From Chitinophaga sp. sic0106 (GTDB taxonomy: Bacteria; Bacteroidota; Bacteroidia; Chitinophagales; Chitinophagaceae): 64,000 nucleotides of DNA. Made by a program: the position numbers and the translations under genes. The stretch lies in contig NZ_JAHUWJ010000024.1 in assembly GCF_019219075.1 (NCBI RefSeq), forward strand, positions 40,066-104,065, given 5' to 3'. A model generated the notes under the pieces. The model saw nothing but the letters and a program-made list of their open reading frames with translations. It did not search any database and was not told the origin of the DNA. Shown in pieces: positions 35,930 to 45,700 of the stretch (positions are counted from its first letter, which is position 1; each line of letters opens with the position of its first letter).

Positions 35930-37222
35930 TTACTTTTTACCAAATTTGATGGATTTACCTGGGTAAATCGCATTGGTGTCCAGTTGCTCCTCGATACGGA
36001 TCAGCTGATTGTACTTGGCCATACGGTCGGTACGGGAAGCAGAACCGGTTTTGATCTGACCGCAGTTCAGTGCTACCGCCAGGTCAGCGATAGTTGTATC
36101 TTCGGTTTCGCCGGAACGGTGGCTCATGATAGAAGTGTAACCAGCTTTGTGAGCCATGTTTACTGCGTCGATGGTTTCAGTAACGGTACCGATCTGGTTT
36201 ACCTTGATCAGGATGCTGTTACCGATACCTTTATCGATACCTTCTTTCAGACGGATTACGTTGGTAACGAACAAGTCGTCACCTACCAGCTGTACTTTAT
36301 CACCAACCGCCTGGGTCAGTTTTTTCCAGCCATCCCAATCGTCTTCTGCCATACCGTCTTCGATAGAAACGATAGGGTATTTAGCACACCACTCTGCCCA
36401 ATAAGCTACCATCTCATCGCTGGAGATAACTTTCTGGGAAGATTTGTAGAATTTGTAAGTTTTGTCAGCATCGTTGAACATTTCGCTGCTCGCAGCGTCC
36501 AGTGCGATAGCGATTTGTTCGCCAGGTACATAACCGGCAGCTTTGATTGCTTCCAGTACTGTTTCGATAGCCTCTTCGTTGCTCTGGATTTCAGGAGCGA
36601 AACCGCCTTCGTCACCTACGTTAGTGCTGTAACCTTTCTTTTTCAGAACGGATTTCAGGTGGTGGAATACTTCCACACCCCAGCGCAGACCTTCAGAGAA
36701 AGTAGAAGCGCCTACTGGCACGATCATAAATTCCTGGAAGTCGATTTTGTTATCAGCGTGCACACCACCGTTGATGATGTTCATCAAAGGTACAGGCAGG
36801 GTGAAAGCGTTCACACCACCCAGATAGCGGTACAGTGGCTGGTTGCATACTTCAGCCGCTGCTTTGGCTACTGCCATGCTCACTGCCAGGGTAGCGTTTG
36901 CACCCAGTTTAGCTTTATTTGGAGTGCCGTCGAGTTCGATCAGCAATTTATCAATACCAGCCTGGTCGGTGACGTCCCAGCCTTCCAGTTCAGCTGCAAT
37001 AATTTCGTTAACGTTGTTGATCGCCTGCAGTACACCTTTACCCATGTAAACGCTCTTATCATTGTCGCGCAGCTCAACAGCTTCGTGTTTACCTGTAGAA
37101 GCCCCGGAAGGTACCGCCGCACGGCCAAAATGACCATCTTCAGTTGTTACATCTACTTCAATAGTAGGATTACCGCGGCTATCCAGAATTTGTCTGGCAT
37201 GGATTTCTGAAATAATACTCAT
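35930..37222 (-). CDS. eno: Enolase
   Basis: 430 residues from ATG 37222 (MSIISEIHARQILDSRGNPT); the in-frame extension to 37291 is unlike any enolase N terminus. It converts 2-phosphoglycerate to phosphoenolpyruvate. Motifs seen: GASTGKHEAVELRD, LMNIINGGVHADN, VGDEGGFAP, the metal ligand region SIEDGMAEDDW, QLVGDDLFVTN, and the loop SHRSGETEDTTIADLAV. A highly biased codon set suggests strong expression. Confidence 0.97.
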   Translation of the reverse strand: MSIISEIHARQILDSRGNPTIEVDVTTEDGHFGRAAVPSGASTGKHEAVELRDNDKSVYMGKGVLQAINNVNEIIAAELEGWDVTDQAGIDKLLIELDGTPNKAKLGANATLAVSMAVAKAAAEVCNQPLYRYLGGVNAFTLPVPLMNIINGGVHADNKIDFQEFMIVPVGASTFSEGLRWGVEVFHHLKSVLKKKGYSTNVGDEGGFAPEIQSNEEAIETVLEAIKAAGYVPGEQIAIALDAASSEMFNDADKTYKFYKSSQKVISSDEMVAYWAEWCAKYPIVSIEDGMAEDDWDGWKKLTQAVGDKVQLVGDDLFVTNVIRLKEGIDKGIGNSILIKVNQIGTVTETIDAVNMAHKAGYTSIMSHRSGETEDTTIADLAVALNCGQIKTGSASRTDRMAKYNQLIRIEEQLDTNAIYPGKSIKFGKK

Positions 37223-37304
37223 AGTTCGAAAATTATAAATTGTTATATGGCTAGTACTGTAAACTATTAATAATGAGCACTTACATTGCAAAAACCAACG
37301 GGGA

Positions 37305-38213
37305 TCACTTTGTCAGGTCCCGGAATATGGTCTCCAGGCTTTGTGAATTGCTCTGCAAAGAAAGTATGTTCCTGTTATTAATCAAAGCAAATTGTAAGAG
37401 GTTTTTTCTGACTACCTCCACCTCGGCACTGTACAGGCGCCAGTAGCCGCCCTCCTGTGCTTCTGCCCGACTTACGCCAGGTATGGCCAGCAGCTCGTTT
37501 GCGGTCACTGTTTCTCCGAAGCTTACCTCCAGGTAGCCATTGCCGGCACCCGCCTGCCGCAGCACGGCGAGTTTATCATCAGCAATAATATTCCCCTTGT
37601 TGATGATCATGACGCGGTCGCACAGGGCTTCCACTTCCTGCATAATATGGGTAGATAATACGACTGTTTTGTTTTGTCCCAGCGTTTTTATCAGGTTTCT
37701 GATCTCGGCCAGCTGGTTAGGATCGAGGCCGGTGGTGGGTTCGTCGAGAATTAACACCTCCGGATCATGGAGCAGCGCATGGGCCAGGCCTACACGTTGC
37801 TTATAGCCGTTGGACAAGGCGCCCAGCTTCTTTTTGCTTTCCGGCGTTAACCCCGTGAGGTCTATCACCTCCGCAATCCTTTTGGATGCGGCTTTACCCA
37901 GCTGATGTACACCCGCCATAAACTCCAGGAACTCCTTTACGTACATATCGTAATACAAAGGGTTTGATTCCGGCAGGTAACCCACTCTTTTGCGTACTTC
38001 CAGCGACTCCTTCACAATGTCGAAACCGCATACCGTAGCGGTGCCGCTGCTGGGAGGCAGGTAGCCGGTGATCATTTTCATGGTGGTGGATTTTCCAGCA
38101 CCGTTCGGACCCAGAAAGCCGGTGATCTCTCCTTTTTTTAATTCAAAAGAGATGGCATTCACTGCTGTTTGTTCCCCGTAAATCTTGGTGAGTGATGAAA
38201 CCTTTATTGACAT
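37305..38213 (-). CDS. gldA: ABC transporter ATPase, GldA-like
   Basis: 302 residues. The nucleotide-binding domain is complete: Walker A GPNGAGKST, Q-loop region VGYLPESNPLYYDMYV, signature region LSNGYKQRVGLA, Walker B LILDEPTTGLDP and the switch His in VVLSTHIMQ. Length and the C-terminal domain (about 220-302) fit GldA, the ATPase of the gliding-linked GldA/GldFG exporter. The gldF and gldG genes are not here, so a generic ABC-2 exporter ATPase is an alternative. It is 82 bp upstream of eno on the same strand. Confidence 0.8.
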   Translation of the reverse strand: MSIKVSSLTKIYGEQTAVNAISFELKKGEITGFLGPNGAGKSTTMKMITGYLPPSSGTATVCGFDIVKESLEVRKRVGYLPESNPLYYDMYVKEFLEFMAGVHQLGKAASKRIAEVIDLTGLTPESKKKLGALSNGYKQRVGLAHALLHDPEVLILDEPTTGLDPNQLAEIRNLIKTLGQNKTVVLSTHIMQEVEALCDRVMIINKGNIIADDKLAVLRQAGAGNGYLEVSFGETVTANELLAIPGVSRAEAQEGGYWRLYSAEVEVVRKNLLQFALINNRNILSLQSNSQSLETIFRDLTK

Positions 38214-38679
38214 CAGCGTTTTTTATTGCTTTGCGGCAACTAATGTACGAAAAGCATTCAGGTTTTATTATACTCGATTAAAGTTGTTGTGTAGCCCCTG
38301 AAAAAGACCTGGTTATATATAGATTGCTCATCAGATTACAGCCCAAAAACATGCGATTTTTAACATAGTTTTATAGATTGGCATATCTATTGCATTTGTA
38401 GTAACTCCTGTACAAAATGAGTAATCAAAAGGACACAAACAAAACTCTCTAAACATTTACCAATGTAGTTTTTCTCACACGCTACCTGTACGAAGTTGAA
38501 CGTTCTCCTTCCGCCATTGGGGAGCCAGGACTTTATGCGCAGGTCTGTAGTATTTATCCCTTAGGCTGCCAGGCTAACCGCCGGCAGCCTTGCCAGGTTT
38601 AACGTGTACGCATACACGAAAATTTTTTGCCTGTAAATCACTAACTTTCAGCTAGTCATTGAATACTATATTTGCAGGT
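38214..38679. other. 466-bp divergent gap between gldA-like and M23 genes
   Basis: AT-rich near gldA, more mixed near the peptidase. It holds one imperfect hairpin at 38563-38590 (AGGCTGCC...GGCAGCCT, 12-nt loop) without a T-run. I see no convincing small gene, tRNA or full consensus promoter; presumably both divergent promoters and a leader for the peptidase lie here. Confidence 0.4.
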
Positions 38680-40374
38680 ATGAAGAAGGTCATAGGATTA
38701 TTTTGCTTACTCCCGTATTTGTTAAATGCCCAGACGCCCGGCACCGAAAAAAACTACCCCCAGGGTTACTTCAGGAACCCCTTGAATGTCCCTATTCAAC
38801 TGGCCGGCAACTTCGGTGAGCTGCGGCCAAACCATTTCCATTCGGGAATGGACATCAAAACTCAACAACGCGAAGACCTGCCGGTACACGCCGCCGCAGA
38901 AGGATATGTGAGTCGCATAGGCGTGTCGCACACCGGTTTCGGGAATGTACTTTACATTACCCACCCTAACGGCTACACTACTGTTTACGCACATCTCAAC
39001 AGCTATTTCCCCGCATTGCAGGCATACGTTAAACGCCAGCAGTACCAACAGGAAAGCTGGGCAACGGATATTACCATTCCACCAGGAAAATTCCCGGTGA
39101 AAAAAGGTGACCTGGTAGCCTATAGCGGCAACACCGGCGGCAGCGCAGGCCCACATCTCCACTTTGAAATCAGAAATACAGCCACCGAAAAGCCTTTAAA
39201 CCCGCTGCTCTTCGGATTTGATATACCAGATACCAAAGCTCCGGATGTATACCGCATCGCCATATACGACCGGGAAAAAAGCATCTATGAGCAATCGCCC
39301 AAAATGGTGCTCGTGAAAAAGGTTGGCAATACTTACGTAACCACCCAGCCGGTTATTCAAATAGCAGCCAACAAAGCCGGAGTGGCCGTAGGCGCTATTG
39401 ATCGGATGAATAACGTGCCTAATACCTACGGTATCTACGAGGCTACACTGATTCACAACGATGAACCAGAAATCGATTTTCAGCTGGATAATATCGGTTA
39501 CGAAGAAACCAGGTACCTCAACGCGCACATCGATTATAAAGTGAAAAAGGGCGGTGGCCCATACCTGCAATTGCTGTTTTCCCTGCCTGGTAATGAACTG
39601 GATATCTACCGCGACCTCAACGGCGACGGTACCGTGGACCTCACCGATGGCGCCGTACATAACATGCAACTGCTCGTAAAAGACGCCTACGGCAATACTT
39701 CCACCGTGAAATTTGCCCTGCAGCAATCCGCAGCGCCCGCAGAAGAAACTACCTGTGCCAATACCATGTACCCAGGCTCCAATAACATCTTTGAAAATAA
39801 TAGGGTAGAATTTTACCTGGACGAACAGGCACTATACGACGATATCTGCTTTAAATACGCGGAAACAGCAGCTACCAGTGCCAAAGCCATATCCAATAAT
39901 TTCCGCCTGCATACGGCGCTTATACCGGTGCACGACTTTTTCAGCGTTCGGCTCCATGCCGCCAAACCAGTGCCGGAAGGCCTGGAAAGCAAAGTGGTGA
40001 TGGTAAGAGAAGGAGAGGGCAGCGGTGTATCCGCCACCACCCTGGAACATGGCTGGTACAAAGGTACCTTCCGCGATTTTGGCACCTTCCACCTGGAAAT
40101 AGATACGGTGGCACCCAAAGTAACACCGCTGGGAATTAAGCCCGGCGCCATTCTCAGCAAGGCCGGCAAAATTTCCTTCGCTATGAGCGATGCCTCCGGC
40201 ATCAAAAGCTACCGCGCCGAACTGGATGGTAAATGGTTGCTGTTTTCCAGGAAAGGAAATGTACTCACCTATAAATTTGACGAAAACTGCGGCCCCGGCT
40301 CGCACGTATTGGTAATGACCGTAACGGACATCGCCGGCAACGAAGGCACTTATCGTCTCACCTTTAAAAGATAA
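38680..40374 (+). CDS. Secreted M23 family metallopeptidase
   Basis: 564 residues from ATG 38680, which begins a signal peptide (KKVIGLFCLLPYLLNAQ). The LytM domain (about 35-180) keeps all zinc ligands: His and Asp in NHFHSGMDIKT, the His of TTVYAHLN, and the final His of GPHLHFEIR. It should cut peptidoglycan cross-links (endopeptidase). The C-terminal ~350 residues are beta-rich, with Ig-like or cell-wall-binding character (DTVAPKVTPLGIKPGA...). This intact copy contrasts with the two zinc-less LytM proteins at 51-54 kb. Confidence 0.9.
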   Translation: MKKVIGLFCLLPYLLNAQTPGTEKNYPQGYFRNPLNVPIQLAGNFGELRPNHFHSGMDIKTQQREDLPVHAAAEGYVSRIGVSHTGFGNVLYITHPNGYTTVYAHLNSYFPALQAYVKRQQYQQESWATDITIPPGKFPVKKGDLVAYSGNTGGSAGPHLHFEIRNTATEKPLNPLLFGFDIPDTKAPDVYRIAIYDREKSIYEQSPKMVLVKKVGNTYVTTQPVIQIAANKAGVAVGAIDRMNNVPNTYGIYEATLIHNDEPEIDFQLDNIGYEETRYLNAHIDYKVKKGGGPYLQLLFSLPGNELDIYRDLNGDGTVDLTDGAVHNMQLLVKDAYGNTSTVKFALQQSAAPAEETTCANTMYPGSNNIFENNRVEFYLDEQALYDDICFKYAETAATSAKAISNNFRLHTALIPVHDFFSVRLHAAKPVPEGLESKVVMVREGEGSGVSATTLEHGWYKGTFRDFGTFHLEIDTVAPKVTPLGIKPGAILSKAGKISFAMSDASGIKSYRAELDGKWLLFSRKGNVLTYKFDENCGPGSHVLVMTVTDIAGNEGTYRLTFKR

Positions 40375-40392
40375 ATAAAAAATTATAGCATC

Positions 40393-40854
40393 ATGGCAGC
40401 ATTAAAAGAAGGCGATAAAGCGCCGGTTTTCAAAGGAAATGACCAACACGGTAAAACAGTATCCCTCACTGACTTCAAAGGGAAAAGAGTAGTGTTGTAC
40501 TTCTATCCTAAAGACATGACCCCTGGCTGCACTGCCCAGGCCTGCAACCTTCGCGACAACTACACGGACCTCCTCAAAAAAGGTTACGCAGTAGTGGGAG
40601 TAAGCACCGACAGCGAACAGAGTCACCAGAAGTTCATCGAAAAATATGAACTGCCTTTCACCTTACTGGCGGATGAAGACAAGAAAATAGTGAACCAGTA
40701 CGGCGTTTGGGGCGAAAAGAAAATGATGGGTAAAACCTATGATGGCATTCACAGAACTACCTTCCTGATCAACGGGGATGGAGTGATTGATCATATCATT
40801 AAGAAGCCGGATACTAAAAATCATACAGAAGAAATTCTGGAGATCTGGAAATAA
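40393..40854 (+). CDS. bcp: Thioredoxin-dependent peroxiredoxin, Bcp/PrxQ type
   Basis: 153 residues. Peroxidatic Cys46 and resolving Cys51 occur in TPGCTAQACNLRD, the PrxQ pattern with both cysteines on one helix. FYPKDMTPGC, GVSTDSEQSHQKF and the KMMGKTYDGIHRTTFLI segment match the family. It reduces peroxides with thioredoxin in the cytoplasm. 18 bp after the M23 gene, so likely in one transcript. Confidence 0.94.
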   Translation: MAALKEGDKAPVFKGNDQHGKTVSLTDFKGKRVVLYFYPKDMTPGCTAQACNLRDNYTDLLKKGYAVVGVSTDSEQSHQKFIEKYELPFTLLADEDKKIVNQYGVWGEKKMMGKTYDGIHRTTFLINGDGVIDHIIKKPDTKNHTEEILEIWK

Positions 40855-40862
40855 TATTCGCC

Positions 40863-40905
40863 TTGTAGTTTTATTCCGGGCCTTTGGCCCGGAACAAAAC
40901 TACAG
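40863..40905. repeat. 43-bp palindrome with TTT triloop (element B)
   Basis: Arms 40863-40882 and 40886-40905 pair with one mismatch and one terminal G-U around TTT (core GGGCC-TTT-GGCCC). It overlaps element C: its right arm shares 40898-40905 with the left arm of C, so the two hairpins compete. Confidence 0.75.
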
Positions 40906-40940
40906 TGTTGGAGGACCGCAGGTCCTCCAACACTGTAGTT
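40898..40940. repeat. 43-bp perfect palindrome with GCA triloop (element C)
   Basis: Arms 40898-40917 and 40921-40940 are exact complements over 20 bp, loop GCA; pairing stops exactly at 20 bp on the outside. No T-tract. It lies between convergent bcp and gldJ, with element B on one side and an ordinary terminator on the other. Confidence 0.85.
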
Positions 40941-40949
40941 ACAAAACGA

Positions 40950-40979
40950 AAAATGCCGGGGAAATCTCCCCGGCATTTT
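40950..40979. terminator. Bidirectional terminator between bcp and gldJ
   Basis: AAAATGCCGGGGA pairs perfectly with TCCCCGGCATTTT, loop AATC, with A-rich and T-rich ends. It can serve both converging genes. Confidence 0.85.
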
Positions 40980-40999
40980 CGTTTCTGAATTTACAATTA

Positions 41000-42550
41000 T
41001 TATCTCTTCTGGCGCTGTTTCTTAAACAGGTTACCAGTTTTGAACTTGTTACCTTCCGGGCTACCCACGCGGTCCATTGCACAACGGAAACCTACTGTGT
41101 TGGTGGCCATATCTTCCTGCATGTAACGGCGTGTACCCGGAGAAAGCCAGTATGCACGGTCGTTCCAGCTACCACCCTTGATCACGTGTGATTTATCGTT
41201 AATCAGGGTAGTGATACCGTAACCATATTCCACCTGTGACAGGGAGTCACCATCGAGATAGTTGATTACATCACCTTTCTGGTAGTTGAGGCGGTTAGCA
41301 CTTTCTTCGTCGGTTACATCGCGCATTTTCAAACCACCGAGACTATCTTTTTCCAGTTCTTTATCAGCGTTCTGATAAACAGTCTGGAATTTGTTACCAC
41401 GGAAGTAGTTGAAGTCATCGCCATCGATAGGGCTCAGCGGACGGTAAACGTCCAGTACCCACTCGCTTACGTTACCTGACATGTTATAGATACCAAAAGT
41501 GTTCGGGAAGAAGGAGCGAACCGGACCAGGAATGGAAGCACGGTCGTTCAAACCTCCGGCCACACCCATGTTATCACCGGAACCACGTTTGAAGTTGGCC
41601 AGGAACATACCCTGGAAGTTACCGCGGCGGATATCACGCAAACCGCTGGTATTTGTTCCCCAGGAATACACCTGTTTGTTCATGATCAGCTCCTCACCAT
41701 GTTTACCTTCTTTTTTGGAAGGACCAGGGTTTTGGCCGATGTAACCCAGTGCCGCATATTCCCACTCAGCTTCTGTTGGGAGGCGGTAGCCGGGAAGCAT
41801 GATACCATCTTCGAACTGGGCATTGCGTGGGGTACCGTCAGGATTCTTAAATTCTGACTTGGTGCCTTTTGACATTTTGCCCGGTGTTCCTTCGTACAGG
41901 CCAGCCATGTAGGCTTTAGTGTCGAAAGTGTTATCATCTGTCTGATTGCCAACATCTGCCTTGGAGAGCAGACCTTTGTCCATCAGTAATTTTTCGTTTA
42001 CACGATTGGAACGCCATTTACAATAGTCGGTGGCCTGTTTCCAGTTCACACCCACCACAGGATAATCATTGTAGGCAGGGTGGCGGAAATAGTATTCTAC
42101 CAATGGCTCGTTGTAAGCCAGCTCACTACGCCATACCAGGGTATCCGGTAAAGCCTGACGGTATACATCCGGGAAAGATTCCCCATATACGCGGGATAGC
42201 CAGAACAAGTACTCACGATAGTGTACGTTAGCTACCTCAGATTCGTCGATGTAAAAGGAGGATACTGTAATACGACGTGGAATATTGTTCCAGTCCATCA
42301 TTACGTCCTGCTCGGTGGCGCCCATGGCAAAGGTACCGCCTTGTACAAACACGAGGCCAGGACCGGTTTGTTGGTTTTTATTCTTAGCCACTGCGAAACC
42401 TCCCATTTTAGGGTCGTTGTAGTTCCAGCCGGTGGCAGAAGATGTTTCTTTCTTTTTGCCGAAAAGCCCCCCGCCGTCTTTACGACAGGCAGTCATGGAT
42501 AGCATTACGCTGGTACCTACGAGCAATGACAAAGAGGTTAATCTACGCAT
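41000..42550 (-). CDS. gldJ: Gliding motility / type IX secretion lipoprotein GldJ
   Basis: 516 residues with a lipoprotein signal (LSMTAC, Cys about residue 22). A SUMF1/FGE-sulfatase-like fold follows: FVQGGTFAMGATEQD, DESEVANVHYREYLFWLSR, YPVVGVNWKQATDYCKWRS, YRLPTEAEWEYAALG, NMSGNVSEWVLDVY and HVIKGGSWNDRAYWLSPGTRRYM. GldJ, like GldK, uses this fold structurally in the T9SS core or gliding machinery rather than as an enzyme. The neighbouring divergent porU-porV, the same grouping as in Flavobacterium johnsoniae, supports GldJ over GldK. Confidence 0.85.
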   Translation of the reverse strand: MRRLTSLSLLVGTSVMLSMTACRKDGGGLFGKKKETSSATGWNYNDPKMGGFAVAKNKNQQTGPGLVFVQGGTFAMGATEQDVMMDWNNIPRRITVSSFYIDESEVANVHYREYLFWLSRVYGESFPDVYRQALPDTLVWRSELAYNEPLVEYYFRHPAYNDYPVVGVNWKQATDYCKWRSNRVNEKLLMDKGLLSKADVGNQTDDNTFDTKAYMAGLYEGTPGKMSKGTKSEFKNPDGTPRNAQFEDGIMLPGYRLPTEAEWEYAALGYIGQNPGPSKKEGKHGEELIMNKQVYSWGTNTSGLRDIRRGNFQGMFLANFKRGSGDNMGVAGGLNDRASIPGPVRSFFPNTFGIYNMSGNVSEWVLDVYRPLSPIDGDDFNYFRGNKFQTVYQNADKELEKDSLGGLKMRDVTDEESANRLNYQKGDVINYLDGDSLSQVEYGYGITTLINDKSHVIKGGSWNDRAYWLSPGTRRYMQEDMATNTVGFRCAMDRVGSPEGNKFKTGNLFKKQRQKR

Positions 42551-42587
42551 GTGATACAGCTTTAGTCGATTATATTTACAGTAAACG

Positions 42588-42618
42588 CAAATGTAGTCTT
42601 TTTTATTTTATGGTGAAA
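42588..42618 (-). promoter_or_regulatory. Predicted gldJ promoter
   Basis: On the minus strand: TTTC (42618-42615; 3 of 4 to TTTG), a 19-bp spacer, and TACATTTG (42595-42588), a full TAnnTTTG match, 38 bp before the start. Confidence 0.6.
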
Positions 42619-42718
42619 TAATTTAATTTGTAATTAACCGGTTACGGTAGCTTCGGGTTTCCTATTTTACCGCCGATTTTTTACTTTGTGACTACTTGCG
42701 TTTGCAGGGAACAAGATA

Positions 42719-45700
42719 ATGAAAGTCCTAAGATTTTATATAATAGCCCTTGCCATTTCAATTTTTGCAGTCCCCCGGCTGGCTGCGCAGCCATTTACTT
42801 ATCGCGACCATAGCGTGCTGGCAACGGGTAAATGGTTAAAACTGGCCATTTCCCGGCAGGGGGTTTATAAACTGGATGCGGCTTTCCTTCGGAAGGCCGG
42901 GCTAAATCCTGACCAGCTCCAGGCCAGTCAGCTCCGACTTTTCGGCAACGGCGGCGCCATGCTACCGGAAAACCACCGTATCCATCCCGAAGCATTACAG
43001 GAAGTCGCCCTGTTGGTTAACGACGGAGGGGATAATATTGTTAACGGGAACGACTATATTCTTTTTTACGCCCCGGGGTCTCACCAATGGACGTACAATG
43101 AAAATAACGGCACCTATGCTCACCAGTATAATATATATAGCGACACCGCCTGGTATTATCTCCAGGTAGGGGACCAGCCCGGCGCCCGTGTAGCCGTGGA
43201 GGTAAGCAGGGCCGTTCCGGAGAAACAACAGTATCTCTTTGATTATCATACTTTTTACGAAAACGACAGCCTGAATTTTTTACGTAGTGGCAAACAGTGG
43301 TTTGCAGAAGAGTTTAGTCTGGACCCCGCCGCCGGCAGCAGGCATACTTACCGCTTTACCTTACCAGCTGCGCCCAGGGGCCTGGTGAACGTTAGTATGC
43401 GGGTAGCCGCCAGAGGGGCTGCCGGAAGTAATTTTAAGGTGAGCCTTAACAAACAGGAAGCGGCCACCGCCTACCTGCTGCCGGTAAGTGGTAATGTATT
43501 CGAAGCCTTTGCCACCGCAGCAACAGGTACGGGAGGTGTATACCTCACTGATAGTAATATTCAGGCGGATGTGGATTTTTTACAGGGAGATAATAACGCC
43601 CGCGGGTGGCTGGATTATCTGGAAATTCAGGCCCGCTGCCAGGCAGTGATGCCGGCCGGCGGATTCCTCTCCTTCCGTACTGAGGCCCTCACTGACGGAC
43701 GTGCCACCGGCATCTCCCTATATAACGCTAATGGACAAACGCAGATTTGGGATGTAACGCGGCCCCGCCAGCCACTGGTGCTGAAAACAGATCTGGTGGC
43801 AGATTCTATGGCCGTTACCGTGAAAAATGATACCCTCCGCGAGCTAATAGCCTTTCAACCGGAAAGCATAATGGTCCCTGTTTATACCGGCACCATCGCC
43901 AATCAGGACCTGATGGCCATATCCGCCAGGATGTTGATCGTTACCGTTCCCGCCCTGCTGCCGGCAGCCCGGCGACTGGCCAGCTGGCACCAGCAGCAGG
44001 GGCTTGAAACAGCGGTGATCACCATGGATCAGGTATATAATGAGTTTTCTGCCGGTACGCCGGACCCTACGGCCCTGCGTAATTTCCTGAAAGTAAAGTA
44101 CGATAAAGGCCAGGGACCGGAATACCTGCTGTTGTTTGGTGCCGCCTCCTACGACTACCGCAACCGGGTTAAAAATAATACCAACCTGGTGCCCTCCTGG
44201 CAAAGTACCGCCTCACTGGACCCGGTAGCCTCCTATGTTTCAGACGATTACTATGGACTGCTGCGGGATCAGGATGATATAAACCGGACGGATATACGAA
44301 ATGAACTGCAGGTAGCCATCGGCCGTATCCCTGCAAGAAATGCAACAGAAGCAGCAATGGCGGTGGATAAGATCATCGCCTATAAGGATCAGGCAGCGCG
44401 GGGCGACTGGCGCAACCGCCTGGTATTTGTCGCGGATGATGAGGACAATAATTTACACCTGGAAGATGCCGAGGCCCTTACCGGAATAGTGAGCCGATAC
44501 CCACTATTCAACGTCAGCAAAATTTACCTGGATGCATATCAGCGACTCACCGGCAACACCGGCGCTATTTATCCGGATGCGGTGGATCAGCTGATAAGGC
44601 GCATCAATCAGGGTGCCCTGATCGTGAACTATAGTGGTCACGGCAGTAATACCCGCCTGGCCGAAGAAAATATTATTGATGGCACCAACGCCGCCACCTG
44701 GAAAAATGAGGACAGACTGCCGTTACTCCTCACTGCCACCTGCGATTTTGCACCTTTTGATAACCCTGCAGTATTTTCGCTGGGGCAAAGTATACTATTG
44801 CAACGCCGGACAGGAGCAATTGCCCTCATGACTACCACAAGAGCCGTGTTTGCAGCCTCCAATAAGGAAATGAATATCAATTATATCAATGCGGCACTGA
44901 GCAGAAATACCGATGGTACCTGGAAAAGTTTGGGGCAGGCGTCAAGAGCAGCAAAAAATTTAACCTACGCCACCAGCATCGATATTATTAATAACCGAAA
45001 ATTCCAGTTGCTGGGTGATCCGGCCTTAACCCTTGCGTTTCCACCTTTTAAAATCGTGACAGATAGCATCAATCATCAGCAGCTTGATAATAATATGGCA
45101 GGGGTACCTGCAAATTCCCTGTTATATGTTACAGGTCATATTGAAGATGAAAGTGGCGCAGTGGTAAATGACTATAACGGGCAGCTATACACGACAATTT
45201 ACACGCCGCCGGTAAGCCGTAATACGCTCGGAAATACCGCTGGCAGTCAGGTTGTGGCCTTTGAACAGCAGGAAAATGTGCTATTCAGGGGAGAACAAAC
45301 GGTTACCGCCGGAAAATTCCGCGTAGTGGCCATGGTGCCGGTAGATGCTGGCCAGGCAAAGGGGATGGGGAAAATCAGTTATTACGCCACTGGTAACCAG
45401 GTTGATGCCGGTGGACAAACAGAAAAGATCCGGATTACAGACCAGGTGGCGCCTGCAACGGATCAAACCCCACCAGCCATGCAGGCCTGGATAAATAACC
45501 GGCTATTTAAAAATGGCGATCTGGTTGGGCCTGACCCGCTGTTGCTCGTGGATATCGCTGATACCAGTGGTATTAACATCTCCGGACTAATAAAAGAGCA
45601 TAAACTGCTTGCATTATTAGACAGTTCAGAATATATTGTATTAAATGATTATTTTAGTGCATCTTTAGATAATTATAGGAGAGGGACTGTGGCTTATCCG

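Noticed and set aside
35984..37210. 408-residue plus-strand frame opposite enolase
   Set aside because: Antisense shadow caused by the strong codon bias of enolase.
37223..37291. 23-residue N-terminal extension of enolase
   Set aside because: Unlike any enolase; MSIISEIHARQILDSRGNPT at 37222 is the conserved start.
38563..38590. Hairpin upstream of the M23 gene as a terminator or riboswitch
   Set aside because: 8-bp stem, 12-nt loop, no T-run and no known aptamer core; left as an unexplained hairpin.
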